A stretch of DNA of 64,000 bases from Segatella copri DSM 18205 (GTDB lineage Bacteria; Bacteroidota; Bacteroidia; Bacteroidales; Bacteroidaceae): assembly GCF_025151535.1 (NCBI RefSeq), contig NZ_CP102288.1, positions 2,923,501 through 2,987,500 on the forward strand. Reading direction: 5' to 3'. Positions 31,702 through 41,299 of this stretch are shown here, piece by piece (position 1 is the stretch's first letter; every line of letters begins with the position of its first letter). A model generated the notes under the pieces. It was not told the origin of the DNA. It worked only from the letters and a program-made list of their open reading frames with translations, and ran no database searches. The position numbers and the translations under genes are program-made.

Positions 31702-33156
31702 TTACCAATTATCTGTACGGAATGGGAAGAGAGGCAGGTTGCCTGCATTTGCCATATTGCCGAGCTGGAAGTTGCGGAAACAGTAGCGAAGGGCTACTGG
31801 TTTCTTTACCTCAGGACTGGTTACGATGACGCACTCATTCCAAGGATCGTTGCCTGCCTGCCAGAAGTGCTTGGCTGTAGCCTTATGGAATACCTTATCT
31901 TCGCCTGCAACTTCGAAACCTTCGATACCTTCAAAGCGGTTGTAGGCTCCGTAGGTGTTGTCGAAATGCACCTTTACAGTATCACCTACAATCTTCATCT
32001 CCTTGAAGGTCATGCACTCGCTGAAGAGTCCCTTCATGCCATAGGTCTTGCTGAGTGCCTGGAGTGCAAGACGTTCGCCTACAGGCTGTTTCTGACATGG
32101 ATGAATCTGCTCAACCTCGTATGGGTAAACCAGGTCTTCGGTACAGACGATGCCGCTGTTTGGAATCACCTTGGCTGCATTGAACTGCTGTTCACGGAGC
32201 TTAGGTCCCCAATCGCCATTTACGTCGCCATTATGATAAGGTGCAATCTGTACGAAATAGAATGGCAGTTCGCCCTGCTTGAAGTCTCTGCGCCACTGGG
32301 CAACGAGGTCGGCAAGACGTTTGGTATACTGGCCGTCCGGGTCGCCCACGTTAGAACATCCCTGATAGAAGAGGATACCTCTTACGCTATAGTTGAGGAT
32401 AGGGTGGAAAGTTCCGTTACCCCAGAGAAGAGGGTAGAGGAAATCCCACTTAAACTTAGGGTTCTTGGTCATCTTTACAGAGTCGAGATCTTCCTTGGTG
32501 TTCTTCTTCAGGTAGTCGCGGTCGAGCCAGCTTTCTACACGACTTCCACCCTTGTTTGCCATGATCAGACCTACCGGAATATCAAGAGTCTTGTTTATTA
32601 CCTGTGCAAAGAAGTATCCTGTAGCAGATGCATCGCCTACGGTTTCCGGGTTAACCTCCTTCCATTCGCAGTTGGCATCATCTAACGGCTTGCTGCTCAT
32701 TACGCTAGGAATCTTTACGTAATGTACGCCTTTGTACTGGTTTGCTTCGAGCACCGCCTTGTTGTAACCTTCTACAGGGCAGTTGCCGAATCCTTTTACA
32801 GGCATCTCCATGTTGCTCTGACCTGCACAAACCCATACTTCTCCTGACAGCACATTGTTGAGAGTGGTCTTTTCGCCATCATCGAAAGTGATGGAGAGTG
32901 GGGTGTAGCTCGCCTTCGGAGTTTGTACTTTGATAGCCCATTTACCATCCTTTCCGGTCTTGGCAGAATATTTCTTCCCAGACCATGAGGTGGTTACCTC
33001 TACTGTGGTTCCTGGTTTGTCCCATCCCCAGAGGCTAGCCTCTGTGTTTTGCTGTAAAATCATGTTGTCACCCAAGATGTGTGGCAACTTTACTTTAGCC
33101 TGCGCTCCTGTTGTGATAAGTGCCAAGGCTGCCATTGCTAAAAATTTCTTATTCAT
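31702..33156 (-). CDS. Sialate O-acetylesterase (secreted)
   Basis: A 484-residue SGNH-type esterase with a signal peptide (MNKKFLAMAALALITTGAQA). The start of the mature part, LPHILGDNMILQQ, and LWGWDKPG are typical of Bacteroidota sialate O-acetylesterases. The nucleophile serine is in VWVCAGQSNMEMP (about 113-125); GVLFYQGCSN-like residues (RGILFYQGCSNVGDP) form the oxyanion region; the catalytic His is probably in EQIHPCQK. It removes O-acetyl groups from sialic acids or other sugars in the periplasm. Confidence 0.85.
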   Translation of the reverse strand: MNKKFLAMAALALITTGAQAKVKLPHILGDNMILQQNTEASLWGWDKPGTTVEVTTSWSGKKYSAKTGKDGKWAIKVQTPKASYTPLSITFDDGEKTTLNNVLSGEVWVCAGQSNMEMPVKGFGNCPVEGYNKAVLEANQYKGVHYVKIPSVMSSKPLDDANCEWKEVNPETVGDASATGYFFAQVINKTLDIPVGLIMANKGGSRVESWLDRDYLKKNTKEDLDSVKMTKNPKFKWDFLYPLLWGNGTFHPILNYSVRGILFYQGCSNVGDPDGQYTKRLADLVAQWRRDFKQGELPFYFVQIAPYHNGDVNGDWGPKLREQQFNAAKVIPNSGIVCTEDLVYPYEVEQIHPCQKQPVGERLALQALSKTYGMKGLFSECMTFKEMKIVGDTVKVHFDNTYGAYNRFEGIEGFEVAGEDKVFHKATAKHFWQAGNDPWNECVIVTSPEVKKPVALRYCFRNFQLGNMANAGNLPLFPFRTDNW

Positions 33157-33337
33157 TTTTTAGGGTTTAAAAGTTTATCGTTTTTTGTTCTTAAGTTCCT
33201 TGTATGGTTCGTATTCTGATATTGCCATCTATGTTATCATGAAAGCAGATACAGAACTGACGTTAAAGAATAAGAGTTAGAAGCTGAAAGATGAAAAGCC
33301 GAAACTGTTCTCTCCAAACTTCTAACTCCTGGTTATA

Positions 33338-34516
33338 TTAAAGAAGGTTCTTGATGGCTGCCTCTATGTCCTTAATCTGTGCATCACGTGCCTGCAGGGT
33401 GTTGGTGCGGTCGATCAGGAAGAAGGTAGGAATGCTCTGGACATTGTAGAGAGTCAGACTCTTGCCCTGAATGCCATCTTCATCGCGTACGCAAATCCAA
33501 GGGATAGCAGCGGTAGAGGTTTTCCAGAAGTGCTCATCAGGGTCTACTGATACTTGATAAATCTCCAGTCCGGCAGCATGATACTTGTTGTAGAGTTCAC
33601 GCAACATCATGATGCGCTTGGTGCTCTCTTTGCTGGCGAAGAGATGGAAGTCGAGCAGTACCACCTTGCCCTTGAGGTCGGAGAGACGGCGTACCTGTCC
33701 CTTGTTGTCCTGAAGTGCAAGTTCGATGCATCCGTTTACGCTCACCTTGCTGGCTTCAATCTGCTGCTGTGCCATCTGGTTCTCGATGATGCGGATGTCC
33801 TTCATTCCCTCGATGGCGATATTGTGGAGGTTCTTGCCACGCTCAGCGCCAGGATAGTAGGTATCCCAACTGGTTGCTACGGCAGCAAATACCTTCACGT
33901 CGTCTTTGTTGTTGCGAGGGTTGAAGATAAGTGTATTCACATTGCCCAACTGTACCGTTTGGAAGAGCGCATAGTAAGCGTATGCCTTCATTGGCTCCTT
34001 GAAGATGTAGTTGGTTTTGATGTCCTGTTTGTAAGCCTGGAGCATGCGGCCTACGATGGATTCGATAGAATCGTTGCCGATGTTAGGATCTTTCACGAGC
34101 CCGTTGATATTGCTCTGGAGAGTCATCTGCTTAAGAGACAACTCCTTGATCTTGTTGCAGTTTTCAGAACCTTCCACTTCGTATTTGAAACTCATCTGCG
34201 GATAAGCCGCCTTTACCTTGACAGTTTCTGTAGAATCGATGGAAAGATTGATGGTTTGGTTGGCGATGCGTAAGCGGTAGAACTCTGGGGTAACAGAGTC
34301 CATGGCAGCCTCGTCGAAGGCAAAGGCGCCATCCTCGTCCAGTTTCACAGAGTCGATTTTCACAGGACCGTTCAGGCTGATGTTCTCCAGATAGAGCATA
34401 GAGTCCTGAGCCTCTGTGATATTGCCGTTGATGTGGAATTTCTTGTTGTTACAAGAAGTCAAAGCCAGTGCAGCTACCATAATCGCTGCCACTGAAAAGA
34501 GTCTAGTTATCTTCAT
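33338..34516 (-). CDS. DUF4369/TlpA-like lipoprotein lacking the redox CxxC
   Basis: A 392-residue lipoprotein (lipobox ALTSCNN at about residue 22). Residues 28-130 match the DUF4369-type beta domain (FHINGNITEAQDSMLYLENI). Residues about 250-392 have a thioredoxin/AhpC fold (LKGKVVLLDFHLFASKE, IYQVSVDPDEHFW, SIPTFFLIDRTN). Where TlpA-like proteins have WCxxC, this one reads FHLFASKEST, so the redox cysteines are missing and it is probably a binding or structural version. The TATCTTTG at 34548 is the promoter. Confidence 0.75.
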   Translation of the reverse strand: MKITRLFSVAAIMVAALALTSCNNKKFHINGNITEAQDSMLYLENISLNGPVKIDSVKLDEDGAFAFDEAAMDSVTPEFYRLRIANQTINLSIDSTETVKVKAAYPQMSFKYEVEGSENCNKIKELSLKQMTLQSNINGLVKDPNIGNDSIESIVGRMLQAYKQDIKTNYIFKEPMKAYAYYALFQTVQLGNVNTLIFNPRNNKDDVKVFAAVATSWDTYYPGAERGKNLHNIAIEGMKDIRIIENQMAQQQIEASKVSVNGCIELALQDNKGQVRRLSDLKGKVVLLDFHLFASKESTKRIMMLRELYNKYHAAGLEIYQVSVDPDEHFWKTSTAAIPWICVRDEDGIQGKSLTLYNVQSIPTFFLIDRTNTLQARDAQIKDIEAAIKNLL

Positions 34517-34547
34517 GAATTTTATTATTTTGCAAAATTATCGAGTG

Positions 34548-34555
34548 CAAAGATA
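34548..34555 (-). promoter_or_regulatory. TATCTTTG promoter of the TlpA-like gene
   Basis: It is a TAnnTTTG match on the minus strand, 31 bases upstream of the ATG at 34516. Confidence 0.55.
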
Positions 34556-34651
34556 GTAATAAAATTGCGAATAATGCACCTTCTATAGATAAATTATTTA
34601 AAAAAGTGGAAAATAATTGCTGATTTATTTGTTTATTAATAATTAAAGAGG

Positions 34652-34659
34652 TATCTTTG
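34652..34659 (+). promoter_or_regulatory. TATCTTTG promoter of pnp
   Basis: TTTG at 34628-34631 lies exactly 20 bases before TATCTTTG, a full Bacteroidota -33/-7 promoter, 53 bases upstream of the ATG at 34713. Confidence 0.65.
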
Positions 34660-34712
34660 CAGCGTTTTAGATATTTTAGATGTTAGACAAAACAATAAGT
34701 TTTTAAATTTAG

Positions 34713-37031
34713 ATGAACGTAATTACAAAAAGTGTTCAGTTGCCTGATGGAAGAACCATCACAATTGAGACCGGAAAAGTTGCAAAACAGGCTGATGGTG
34801 CTGCGGTTCTCCGCATGGGTAACACAGTGCTTCTCGCAACTGTTTGTGCAGCAAAGGATGCCGTTCCGGGTACAGATTTTATGCCTTTGCAAGTAGATTA
34901 TCGTGAGCAGTACAGTGCTGCAGGTCGTTTCCCTGGTGGTTTCACCAAGCGCGAAGGCAAAGCCAGCGATGAGGAAATCCTTACCTCTCGTCTTGTGGAC
35001 CGTGCTTTGCGTCCACTTTTCCCTTCTAACTACCATGCAGAAGTTTACGTACAGGTAATGTTGCTCTCAGCCGATGGTGTTGACCAGCCAGATGCCCTCG
35101 CAGGTTTCGCTGCTTCAGCTGCCATGGCTTGTTCAGATATTCCTTTCGAGTACTATATCTCTGAGGTTCGTGTAGCTCGTATCAATGGTGAGTATGTTGT
35201 AAACCCTACATTCCAGCAGATGGAAGAGGCAGACATGGATATCATGGTTGGTGCTACCAAGGACAATATCATGATGGTAGAAGGTGAAATGAAGGAAGTT
35301 TCTGAGCAGGATCTTATTGGTGCCCTCAAGGTGGCTGCTGAGGCTATCAAGCCTATGTGCGAACTTCAGTATGAGTTGGCTAAGGAGAAGGGTACTGACG
35401 TGAAGCGTGAGTACGACCATGAGATCAACGATGAGGAACTCCGTGAGCAGATTAAGTCTGAGCTTTACAAGCCAGCTTATGATATCAACCACCAGGCTTT
35501 GGAGAAGCATGCACGTCAGGATGCTTTCGACAAGGTTTTGGCTGATTTCCTCGAGAAGTATGACGCTGCTCATACCGATCTTTCTGAGGAAGACTTGGAG
35601 GAGAAACACGCTGAGGCTACCCGTTACTATGATGACGTAATGCGCGATGCTATGCGCCGTTGCATCCTCGATGAGGGCTTGCGCCTTGATGGTCGTGCTA
35701 CTACAGATATCCGTCCTATCTGGTGCGAGGTATCTCCACTCCCAATGCCTCACGGAAGCGCTATCTTCCAGCGTGGTGAGACTATGTCTCTCTCTACATG
35801 TACGCTCGGTACCAAGATGGACGAGAAGCTTATCGACGGTGTGCTTGAGAAGAGCTACCAGCGCTTCCTCCTTCACTATAACTTCCCTCCATTCTCAACA
35901 GGTGAGGCTAAGGCTCAGCGCGGTGTAGGCCGTCGTGAGATTGGTCACGGTCACTTGGCATGGCGTGGTTTGAAGGGCCAGATTCCTACTGACTTCCCTT
36001 ACACAGTACGTTTGGTAAGCCAGATCTTGGAGTCTAACGGTTCTTCTTCTATGGCTACTGTTTGTGCCGGTACTCTCGCCCTGATGGATGCAGGTGTTCC
36101 TATGAAGAAGCCAGTTTCTGGTATCGCTATGGGTCTTATCAAGAACCCAGGTGAGGACAAGTACGCTATCCTTAGTGATATCCTCGGTGATGAGGACCAC
36201 TTGGGTGATATGGACTTCAAGACCACAGGTACCCGCGATGGTTTGACCGCTACACAGATGGATATCAAGTGCGATGGTTTGAGCTTCGAGATTCTTGAGG
36301 AGGCTTTGATGCAGGCTAAGGCTGGTCGTGAGCACATCCTCAACTGCATGATGGAGACAATCTCTGAGCCACGTGCTGAGATGAAGCCACAGGTTCCACG
36401 TATCGTAGCATTCGATATCCCTAAGGAGTTCATCGGTGCTGTTATCGGCCCTGGTGGCAAGATTATCCAGCAGATGCAGGAGGATACTGGTGCGACAATC
36501 ACTATCGAGGAGACTGATGGTCAGGGTCACGTCCAGGTATCTGCTCCTAACAAGGATTCTATCGATGCAGCTTTGGCTAAGATTAAGGCTATCGTAGCTG
36601 TTCCTGAGGTTGGTGAGGTTTACGAGGGTACTGTTCGCTCTATCATGCCTTACGGTTGCTTCGTAGAGATTCTCCCTGGTAAGGATGGTTTGCTCCACAT
36701 CTCTGAGATTGATTGGAAGCGTCTTGAGACAGTTGAAGAGGCTGGCATCAAGGAAGGCGACAAGATCAAGGTGAAGTTGATGGAGATTGATCCTAAGACT
36801 GGCAAGTACAAACTTTCTCATCGTGTGTTGATGGAGAAGCCAGAGGGTTATGTAGAGCGTGAGCGTCGTCCACGTCCTGAGCGCGGTGAGCGTCGCGGTC
36901 GTCGTGATGATCGTCATGAAGGTCGTGGTGAGCGTCCAGCTCGTCAGCCACGTCGTTACGAGCATCGTAATGATGAGCAGGCTCCTAAGGAGTTCAACGA
37001 CTCTTTGGATCACAACAATGATGTAGAATAA
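34713..37031 (+). CDS. pnp: Polyribonucleotide nucleotidyltransferase (PNPase)
   Basis: A 772-residue phosphorolytic 3'-5' exoribonuclease and degradosome-type enzyme. Two RNase PH domains ([17 protein letters not shown] at the start; [18 protein letters not shown] from about 329) flank an all-helical domain. The KH domain is at about 570-630 ([15 protein letters not shown]) and the S1 domain at about 640-712 ([18 protein letters not shown]). A C-terminal tail of about 50 residues is Arg-rich ([19 protein letters not shown]), probably RNA-binding. A strong hairpin terminator follows. Confidence 0.97.
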   Translation: MNVITKSVQLPDGRTITIETGKVAKQADGAAVLRMGNTVLLATVCAAKDAVPGTDFMPLQVDYREQYSAAGRFPGGFTKREGKASDEEILTSRLVDRALRPLFPSNYHAEVYVQVMLLSADGVDQPDALAGFAASAAMACSDIPFEYYISEVRVARINGEYVVNPTFQQMEEADMDIMVGATKDNIMMVEGEMKEVSEQDLIGALKVAAEAIKPMCELQYELAKEKGTDVKREYDHEINDEELREQIKSELYKPAYDINHQALEKHARQDAFDKVLADFLEKYDAAHTDLSEEDLEEKHAEATRYYDDVMRDAMRRCILDEGLRLDGRATTDIRPIWCEVSPLPMPHGSAIFQRGETMSLSTCTLGTKMDEKLIDGVLEKSYQRFLLHYNFPPFSTGEAKAQRGVGRREIGHGHLAWRGLKGQIPTDFPYTVRLVSQILESNGSSSMATVCAGTLALMDAGVPMKKPVSGIAMGLIKNPGEDKYAILSDILGDEDHLGDMDFKTTGTRDGLTATQMDIKCDGLSFEILEEALMQAKAGREHILNCMMETISEPRAEMKPQVPRIVAFDIPKEFIGAVIGPGGKIIQQMQEDTGATITIEETDGQGHVQVSAPNKDSIDAALAKIKAIVAVPEVGEVYEGTVRSIMPYGCFVEILPGKDGLLHISEIDWKRLETVEEAGIKEGDKIKVKLMEIDPKTGKYKLSHRVLMEKPEGYVERERRPRPERGERRGRRDDRHEGRGERPARQPRRYEHRNDEQAPKEFNDSLDHNNDVE

Positions 37032-37059
37032 TCTGCGTATTAGACACATTATTATATAT

Positions 37060-37092
37060 AAAGGCACATTCCGCATAGGAATGTGCCTTTTT
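37060..37092 (+). terminator. Terminator of pnp
   Basis: AAAGGCACATTCC and GGAATGTGCCTTT form a perfect 13-bp stem around GCATA, followed by TT. Confidence 0.85.
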
Positions 37093-37213
37093 GATATTGC
37101 TTTCTCTGGTTATTGCCGGATATAGTATTTGTAAATGGGAATGGAGAATGCAAAGTGGGATAAAATGTGGATAAACAAAAAGAGTCACAAGTTTTACTTG
37201 TGACTCTTTTCTG

Positions 37214-37287
37214 CGCTTCAAGATGGGCTTGAACCAACGACCCCCTGATTAACAGTCAGGTGCTCTAACCAACTGAGCTATTGAAGC
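37214..37287 (-). tRNA. tRNA-Asn (GTT), copy 1
   Basis: A 74-base cloverleaf on the minus strand: acceptor GCTTCAA/TTGAAGC, anticodon stem CCTGA/TCAGG with loop CTGTTAA giving GTT, T-arm GTTGG-type with loop TTCAAGC. Identical to the copy at 37338. Confidence 0.93.
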
Positions 37288-37337
37288 AATTTGCTATGAA
37301 AGAAGATGAGTTACGAGGCTAACCTGAAACTCTCTTG

Positions 37338-37411
37338 CGCTTCAAGATGGGCTTGAACCAACGACCCCCTGATTAACAGTCAGGTGCTCTAACCAACTGA
37401 GCTATTGAAGC
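37338..37411 (-). tRNA. tRNA-Asn (GTT), copy 2
   Basis: Identical in sequence to the tRNA at 37214 and 50 bases from it, forming a tandem pair transcribed leftwards from the promoter at 37455. Confidence 0.93.
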
Positions 37412-37454
37412 GTTTTTTTTCTGTAAAGAACATGACGTTCCTTATTTGCGTGTG

Positions 37455-37462
37455 CAAAAGTA
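37455..37462 (-). promoter_or_regulatory. TACTTTTG promoter of the tRNA-Asn pair
   Basis: It is a TAnnTTTG match on the minus strand, 43 bases before the 5' end of the first-transcribed tRNA-Asn at 37411. Confidence 0.5.
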
Positions 37463-37535
37463 CTAACTTTTCTTCATTCTGCCAAATTTTTTGCTGACTT
37501 TTTTCGCTTTTTCTCTAAAAAAGTGTATTTTTTCT

Positions 37536-37543
37536 TATCTTTG
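37536..37543 (+). promoter_or_regulatory. TATCTTTG promoter of the S41 protease
   Basis: It is a TAnnTTTG match, 143 bases before the ATG at 37687, leaving a moderately long leader. Confidence 0.5.
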
Positions 37544-37686
37544 TGCCACTTTTTGCCTATTTTATGGTGTTTTTCGCAAAGAAATGAGTACTTTTGTGGT
37601 CGAAATCTTCTCCCGAGGGCGAATGCCGTGAAGAGGGGGAGAAAATAACCAATAAGTTGAATCATATACAATTAAATAAGGTAACA

Positions 37687-39351
37687 ATGAAAAGAATACT
37701 GTTCTCCTTGCTTATGGTGCTCCTGGCAGTTCCTACTTTTGCCCAGGTTGACAAAGATCATGACTTCAAAGCCGCAAAGAATATGGAAATATTCAATGCC
37801 ATCTACAAAAATCTCGATTTAATGTATGTTGATACGCTCGATGCTGAAGTTGTGGTCGGAAATGGAATCAATGCCATGTTGCGTAGTCTCGACCCTTATA
37901 CTACCTATTATCCTGAGCAGAAGATGAAGGAACTCAAGAACCTGCTCACCGGCAAGTATGCGGGTGTAGGTGCGGTGATACGCTACAATTTCCAGTTGCA
38001 GCGCGTCTGTATCAGCGAGCCTTACGAGAATATGCCTGCTGCAGAAGTGGGACTGAAGAAGGGTGACATCATCCTGAGTATTGATGATGAGGATATGACC
38101 AATAAGGAGGTGAGCTATGTCAGCGATCATCTTCGTGGTGACCCAGGTTCTTCTTTCATGCTGAAAGTTAAACGTCCAAGTACAGGCAAGACGATGAAGG
38201 TGAAGGTAACACGCCGTACCATCCAGTTGCCGTTCTTGCCTTATTATGGCATGTTGGAGGGTAACATCGGTTACATCAACTTCAATTCCTTTACCGAGCA
38301 GTCAGCCAAGGAAGTGCGTCGTGCTTTCATCGATTTGAGAAAGCAAGGAGCCAAGAGTTTTGTCTTCGATCTGCGTAATAATGGTGGTGGTTCTGTTACC
38401 GAAGCGGTCAGCATCATCAATATGTTCTTGCCTAAAGGTAAGACAGTCTTGGAGATGAAGGGAAAGTTGCAGCGTTCTAATCATGTTTATAAGACCACGG
38501 TTGAACCGATAGATTCCGTTATGCCGATGGTGGTATTGGTGAACGAGAATTCTGCCAGTGCCAGTGAAATCATGAGTGGCAGTCTGCAGGATTATGACCG
38601 TGCTGTAATATTAGGTACGCGCACGTATGGAAAGGGATTGGTGCAGACTACCATGGATTTACCTTATAACGGACAGGTGAAACTTACTACTGCTAAATAT
38701 TTCATTCCTAGCGGTCGATGCGTTCAGGCACTCAACTATAAGCACGATAAGGGTGGTTATGTGGAGCATGTTCCCGACTCTCTTACCAAGGTGTTCTATA
38801 CCGCAGGTGGCAGAGAAGTGAGAGATGGAGGTGGCGTGAAGCCGGATGTTGAAGTAAAGCCTGATTCTTTGCCAAACATCGCCTTCTATCTGGCTGGTGC
38901 CCGCGACAGTAATGAGGTGATGCTTAATTATGAGGTTGATTATATCGCCAAGCATCCTACTATTGCTCCTGCGAAGGAATTCTCGCTGACCGATGCCGAC
39001 TATGATGAATTCAAGACACGCGTGTTGAAGGCTAACTTCCAGTACGACCGTGAAACAGAAAAGTATCTCAAGGACTTGGAAAAACTCGCTAAGTTTGAAG
39101 GCTACTACGATGATGCCAAGGCTGAGTTTGAGGCTTTGAAGAAAAAACTGAGCCATAATGTGGCAAAGGATCTGGATTATAACAAGGATTACATCAAGCA
39201 TCTGTTGGAAAATGACATCGTTTCTGCCTATTATTTCCAGCGCGGTGCCATCCAGAATTCCATGCGTTATGACAAGCAGATTAAGGAAGCAGTAAAAATG
39301 CTGAATTCTCCATCAGAATACGAAAAAATACTGCATCCTGTGAAGAAATAA
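37687..39351 (+). CDS. S41-family C-terminal processing protease
   Basis: A 554-residue periplasmic protease with a signal peptide (MKRILFSLLMVLLAVPTFAQ). A PDZ domain lies at about 90-170 (YENMPAAEVGLKKGDIIL). The Ser-Lys catalytic pair is in NENSASASEIMSGS (about 295-308) and ILGTRTYGKGLVQTT (about 316-330). The long C-terminal helical part (about 410-554) is usual in Bacteroidota CtpA-like enzymes. The frame is open upstream to 37594, but the signal peptide fixes the start at 37687. Confidence 0.9.
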   Translation: MKRILFSLLMVLLAVPTFAQVDKDHDFKAAKNMEIFNAIYKNLDLMYVDTLDAEVVVGNGINAMLRSLDPYTTYYPEQKMKELKNLLTGKYAGVGAVIRYNFQLQRVCISEPYENMPAAEVGLKKGDIILSIDDEDMTNKEVSYVSDHLRGDPGSSFMLKVKRPSTGKTMKVKVTRRTIQLPFLPYYGMLEGNIGYINFNSFTEQSAKEVRRAFIDLRKQGAKSFVFDLRNNGGGSVTEAVSIINMFLPKGKTVLEMKGKLQRSNHVYKTTVEPIDSVMPMVVLVNENSASASEIMSGSLQDYDRAVILGTRTYGKGLVQTTMDLPYNGQVKLTTAKYFIPSGRCVQALNYKHDKGGYVEHVPDSLTKVFYTAGGREVRDGGGVKPDVEVKPDSLPNIAFYLAGARDSNEVMLNYEVDYIAKHPTIAPAKEFSLTDADYDEFKTRVLKANFQYDRETEKYLKDLEKLAKFEGYYDDAKAEFEALKKKLSHNVAKDLDYNKDYIKHLLENDIVSAYYFQRGAIQNSMRYDKQIKEAVKMLNSPSEYEKILHPVKK

Positions 39352-39358
39352 GTACAAA

Positions 39359-39390
39359 AACGTGCACAATCGATTAAAAATGTGCACGTT
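39359..39390 (+). terminator. Hairpin after the S41 protease gene
   Basis: AACGTGCACA and TGTGCACGTT pair perfectly around a 12-base A-rich loop. No immediate T-tract follows, so it may be a partial terminator. Confidence 0.5.
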
Positions 39391-39436
39391 GCGAATAAAA
39401 AGTTGCATTTTTTTTGGCTAATCACAAAAATATTTG

Positions 39437-39444
39437 TAATTTTG
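39437..39444 (+). promoter_or_regulatory. TAATTTTG promoter of rimP-nusA-infB
   Basis: TTTG at 39413-39416 is 20 bases before TAATTTTG, the full Bacteroidota promoter form, 60 bases upstream of the rimP ATG. Confidence 0.65.
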
Positions 39445-39504
39445 CAACGTTCAGTGGAATGAGGGGCTCACAAGAGTTCCTCATTTTATTTTAATAAGGT
39501 ATAT

Positions 39505-39972
39505 ATGATTGATAAAAACGTCGTAAAAAAATTAGTTGAAGAATGGCTCCAAGATAAGGAATATTTCTTGGTAAGCATTGAAATCAGTCCCGACGATAGA
39601 ATCGTTGTTGAGATTGACCATGCCGATGGAGTATGGATTGAGGATTGTGTTGCCTTGAGTAAGTATATTGAGGATCATTTGAACCGTGACGAGGAAGACT
39701 ATGAGCTCGAAGTTGGCTCTGCAGGCTTGGGTCAACCGTTCAAAGTTCCGCAGCAGTATATCAATTTCATTGGCAAGGAGGTAGAGGTGCTTGATGCCGA
39801 CGGCAAGAAGGTGAAGGGTATCTTGAAAGCTGTTGAAGGAAATGACTTCACAGTTGGCGTTGAAGAAAAGGTAAAGGTTGAAGGTAAAAAACGTCCGGTT
39901 AAGCAGGAGGTTGATCACGTTTACCAGATGGATAAAGTAAAATATACAAAATACATAATTAGTTTCAATTAA
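39505..39972 (+). CDS. rimP: Ribosome maturation factor
   Basis: A 155-residue protein needed for 30S subunit maturation. The N-terminal alpha/beta domain has VVEIDHADGVWIEDCVALS (about 33-51) and the family pattern YELEVGSAGLGQPF (about 70-83). A C-terminal SH3-like domain follows (GKEVEVLDADGKKVKG). It is the first gene of the conserved rimP-nusA-infB operon; nusA starts three bases after its stop. Confidence 0.93.
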   Translation: MIDKNVVKKLVEEWLQDKEYFLVSIEISPDDRIVVEIDHADGVWIEDCVALSKYIEDHLNRDEEDYELEVGSAGLGQPFKVPQQYINFIGKEVEVLDADGKKVKGILKAVEGNDFTVGVEEKVKVEGKKRPVKQEVDHVYQMDKVKYTKYIISFN

Positions 39973-39975
39973 GTT

Positions 39976-41238
39976 ATGGCTAAAAAAGAGCAAGAATTGA
40001 CAGCGAGTATGGTTGATACATTCCGCGAGTTTAAAGAAACAAAGAATATCGACCGTACTACATTGGTAAGTGTATTGGAGGAGAGCTTCCGTAATGTACT
40101 TGCCAAGATTTTTGGTAGTGACGAAAACTTTGATGTCATCGTGAACCCTGACAAGGGTGACTTCGAAATTTATCGCAACCGTATAGTTGTTGCTGATGGC
40201 GAAGTTGAAGATGAAAATAAGGAAATTACACTTTCTGAGGCTCGTAAGATTGAGCCGGATTACGAGGTTGGTGAGGATGTAAGTGAGACGGTTGACTTCA
40301 ATAAGTTTGGTCGTCGTGCCATCTTGACTCTTCGTCAGACTTTGGCTTCCAAGATTCTTGAGTTGGAGCATGATTCACTCTACAACAAATACAAGGATCG
40401 CGTAGGTCAGGTTATCTCTGGTGAGGTTTATCAGGTTTGGAAGCGCGAGGTTCTGATTGTAGATGATGAGAACAACGAGCTCATGTTGCCTAAGACTGAG
40501 CAGATTCCTGGTGATACTTACCGCAAGGGTGAGACTGTTCGTGCGGTCATCCTTCGTGTAGACAACGAGAACAATAATCCAAAGATTATCTTGAGCCGTA
40601 CTGCTCCAATCTTCCTGCAGCGCCTGTTGGAGGCTGAGGTTCCTGAGATTGCAGACGGTCTGATTGCAATCCGCCGTATCGCCCGTCTTCCGGGAGAGCG
40701 TGCTAAGATTGCTGTTGAAACATTCGATGAGCGTATCGACCCGGTTGGCGCATGTGTAGGTGTTAAGGGTAGCCGCGTTCACGGTATCGTTCGCGAACTT
40801 TGCAACGAGAATCTCGATGTCATCAACTACTCAAGCAATACCAAACTCTTCATTCAGCGTGCGTTGGCTCCAGCCAAGGTTTCTTCAATCAATGTTGATG
40901 ATGAGAACAAAAAAGCAGAGGTTTACTTGCAGCCTGAGGAAGTTAGTTTGGCTATCGGCCGTGGCGGTATGAACATCAAACTGGCTTCTATGCTTACAGA
41001 ATATACCATCGACGTATTCCGTGAGGTAGACGAGAATGAGGCCGATGAGGATATCTACTTGGATGAGTTCTCTGATGAGATTGACCAGTGGGTTATCGAT
41101 GCAATCAAGGGCATCGGTCTTGATACTGCCAAGCAGGTACTCAATGCACCTCGCAACTTGCTGATTGAGAAGGCCGACCTCGAAGAGGAGACCGTTGATC
41201 ATGTACTCAGCGTGTTGCGCGCCGAATTCGAACAATAA
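39976..41238 (+). CDS. nusA: Transcription termination/antitermination factor
   Basis: A 420-residue NusA. The N-terminal RNA-polymerase-binding domain (about 1-135) is followed by an S1 domain (GQVISGEVYQVWKREV, about 140-200) and two KH domains (GVKGSRVHGIVREL; IGRGGMNIKLAS). The C-terminus after about 355 is one helix-hairpin-helix repeat (IKGIGLDTAKQVLNA), shorter than the two acidic repeats in E. coli. Second gene of the operon; 61 bases precede infB. Confidence 0.96.
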   Translation: MAKKEQELTASMVDTFREFKETKNIDRTTLVSVLEESFRNVLAKIFGSDENFDVIVNPDKGDFEIYRNRIVVADGEVEDENKEITLSEARKIEPDYEVGEDVSETVDFNKFGRRAILTLRQTLASKILELEHDSLYNKYKDRVGQVISGEVYQVWKREVLIVDDENNELMLPKTEQIPGDTYRKGETVRAVILRVDNENNNPKIILSRTAPIFLQRLLEAEVPEIADGLIAIRRIARLPGERAKIAVETFDERIDPVGACVGVKGSRVHGIVRELCNENLDVINYSSNTKLFIQRALAPAKVSSINVDDENKKAEVYLQPEEVSLAIGRGGMNIKLASMLTEYTIDVFREVDENEADEDIYLDEFSDEIDQWVIDAIKGIGLDTAKQVLNAPRNLLIEKADLEEETVDHVLSVLRAEFEQ

Positions 41239-41299
41239 TTCCCTTGCCAGCGAGTGCTTGCAGGGAATCTAACTTTAAAAATAGGAGAATAAATAATTT

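Noticed and set aside
35895..37076. Minus-strand 393-codon frame antisense to pnp
   Set aside because: It is a shadow of the strongly coding pnp strand; rich in L, T and H as expected for the complement of its codons.
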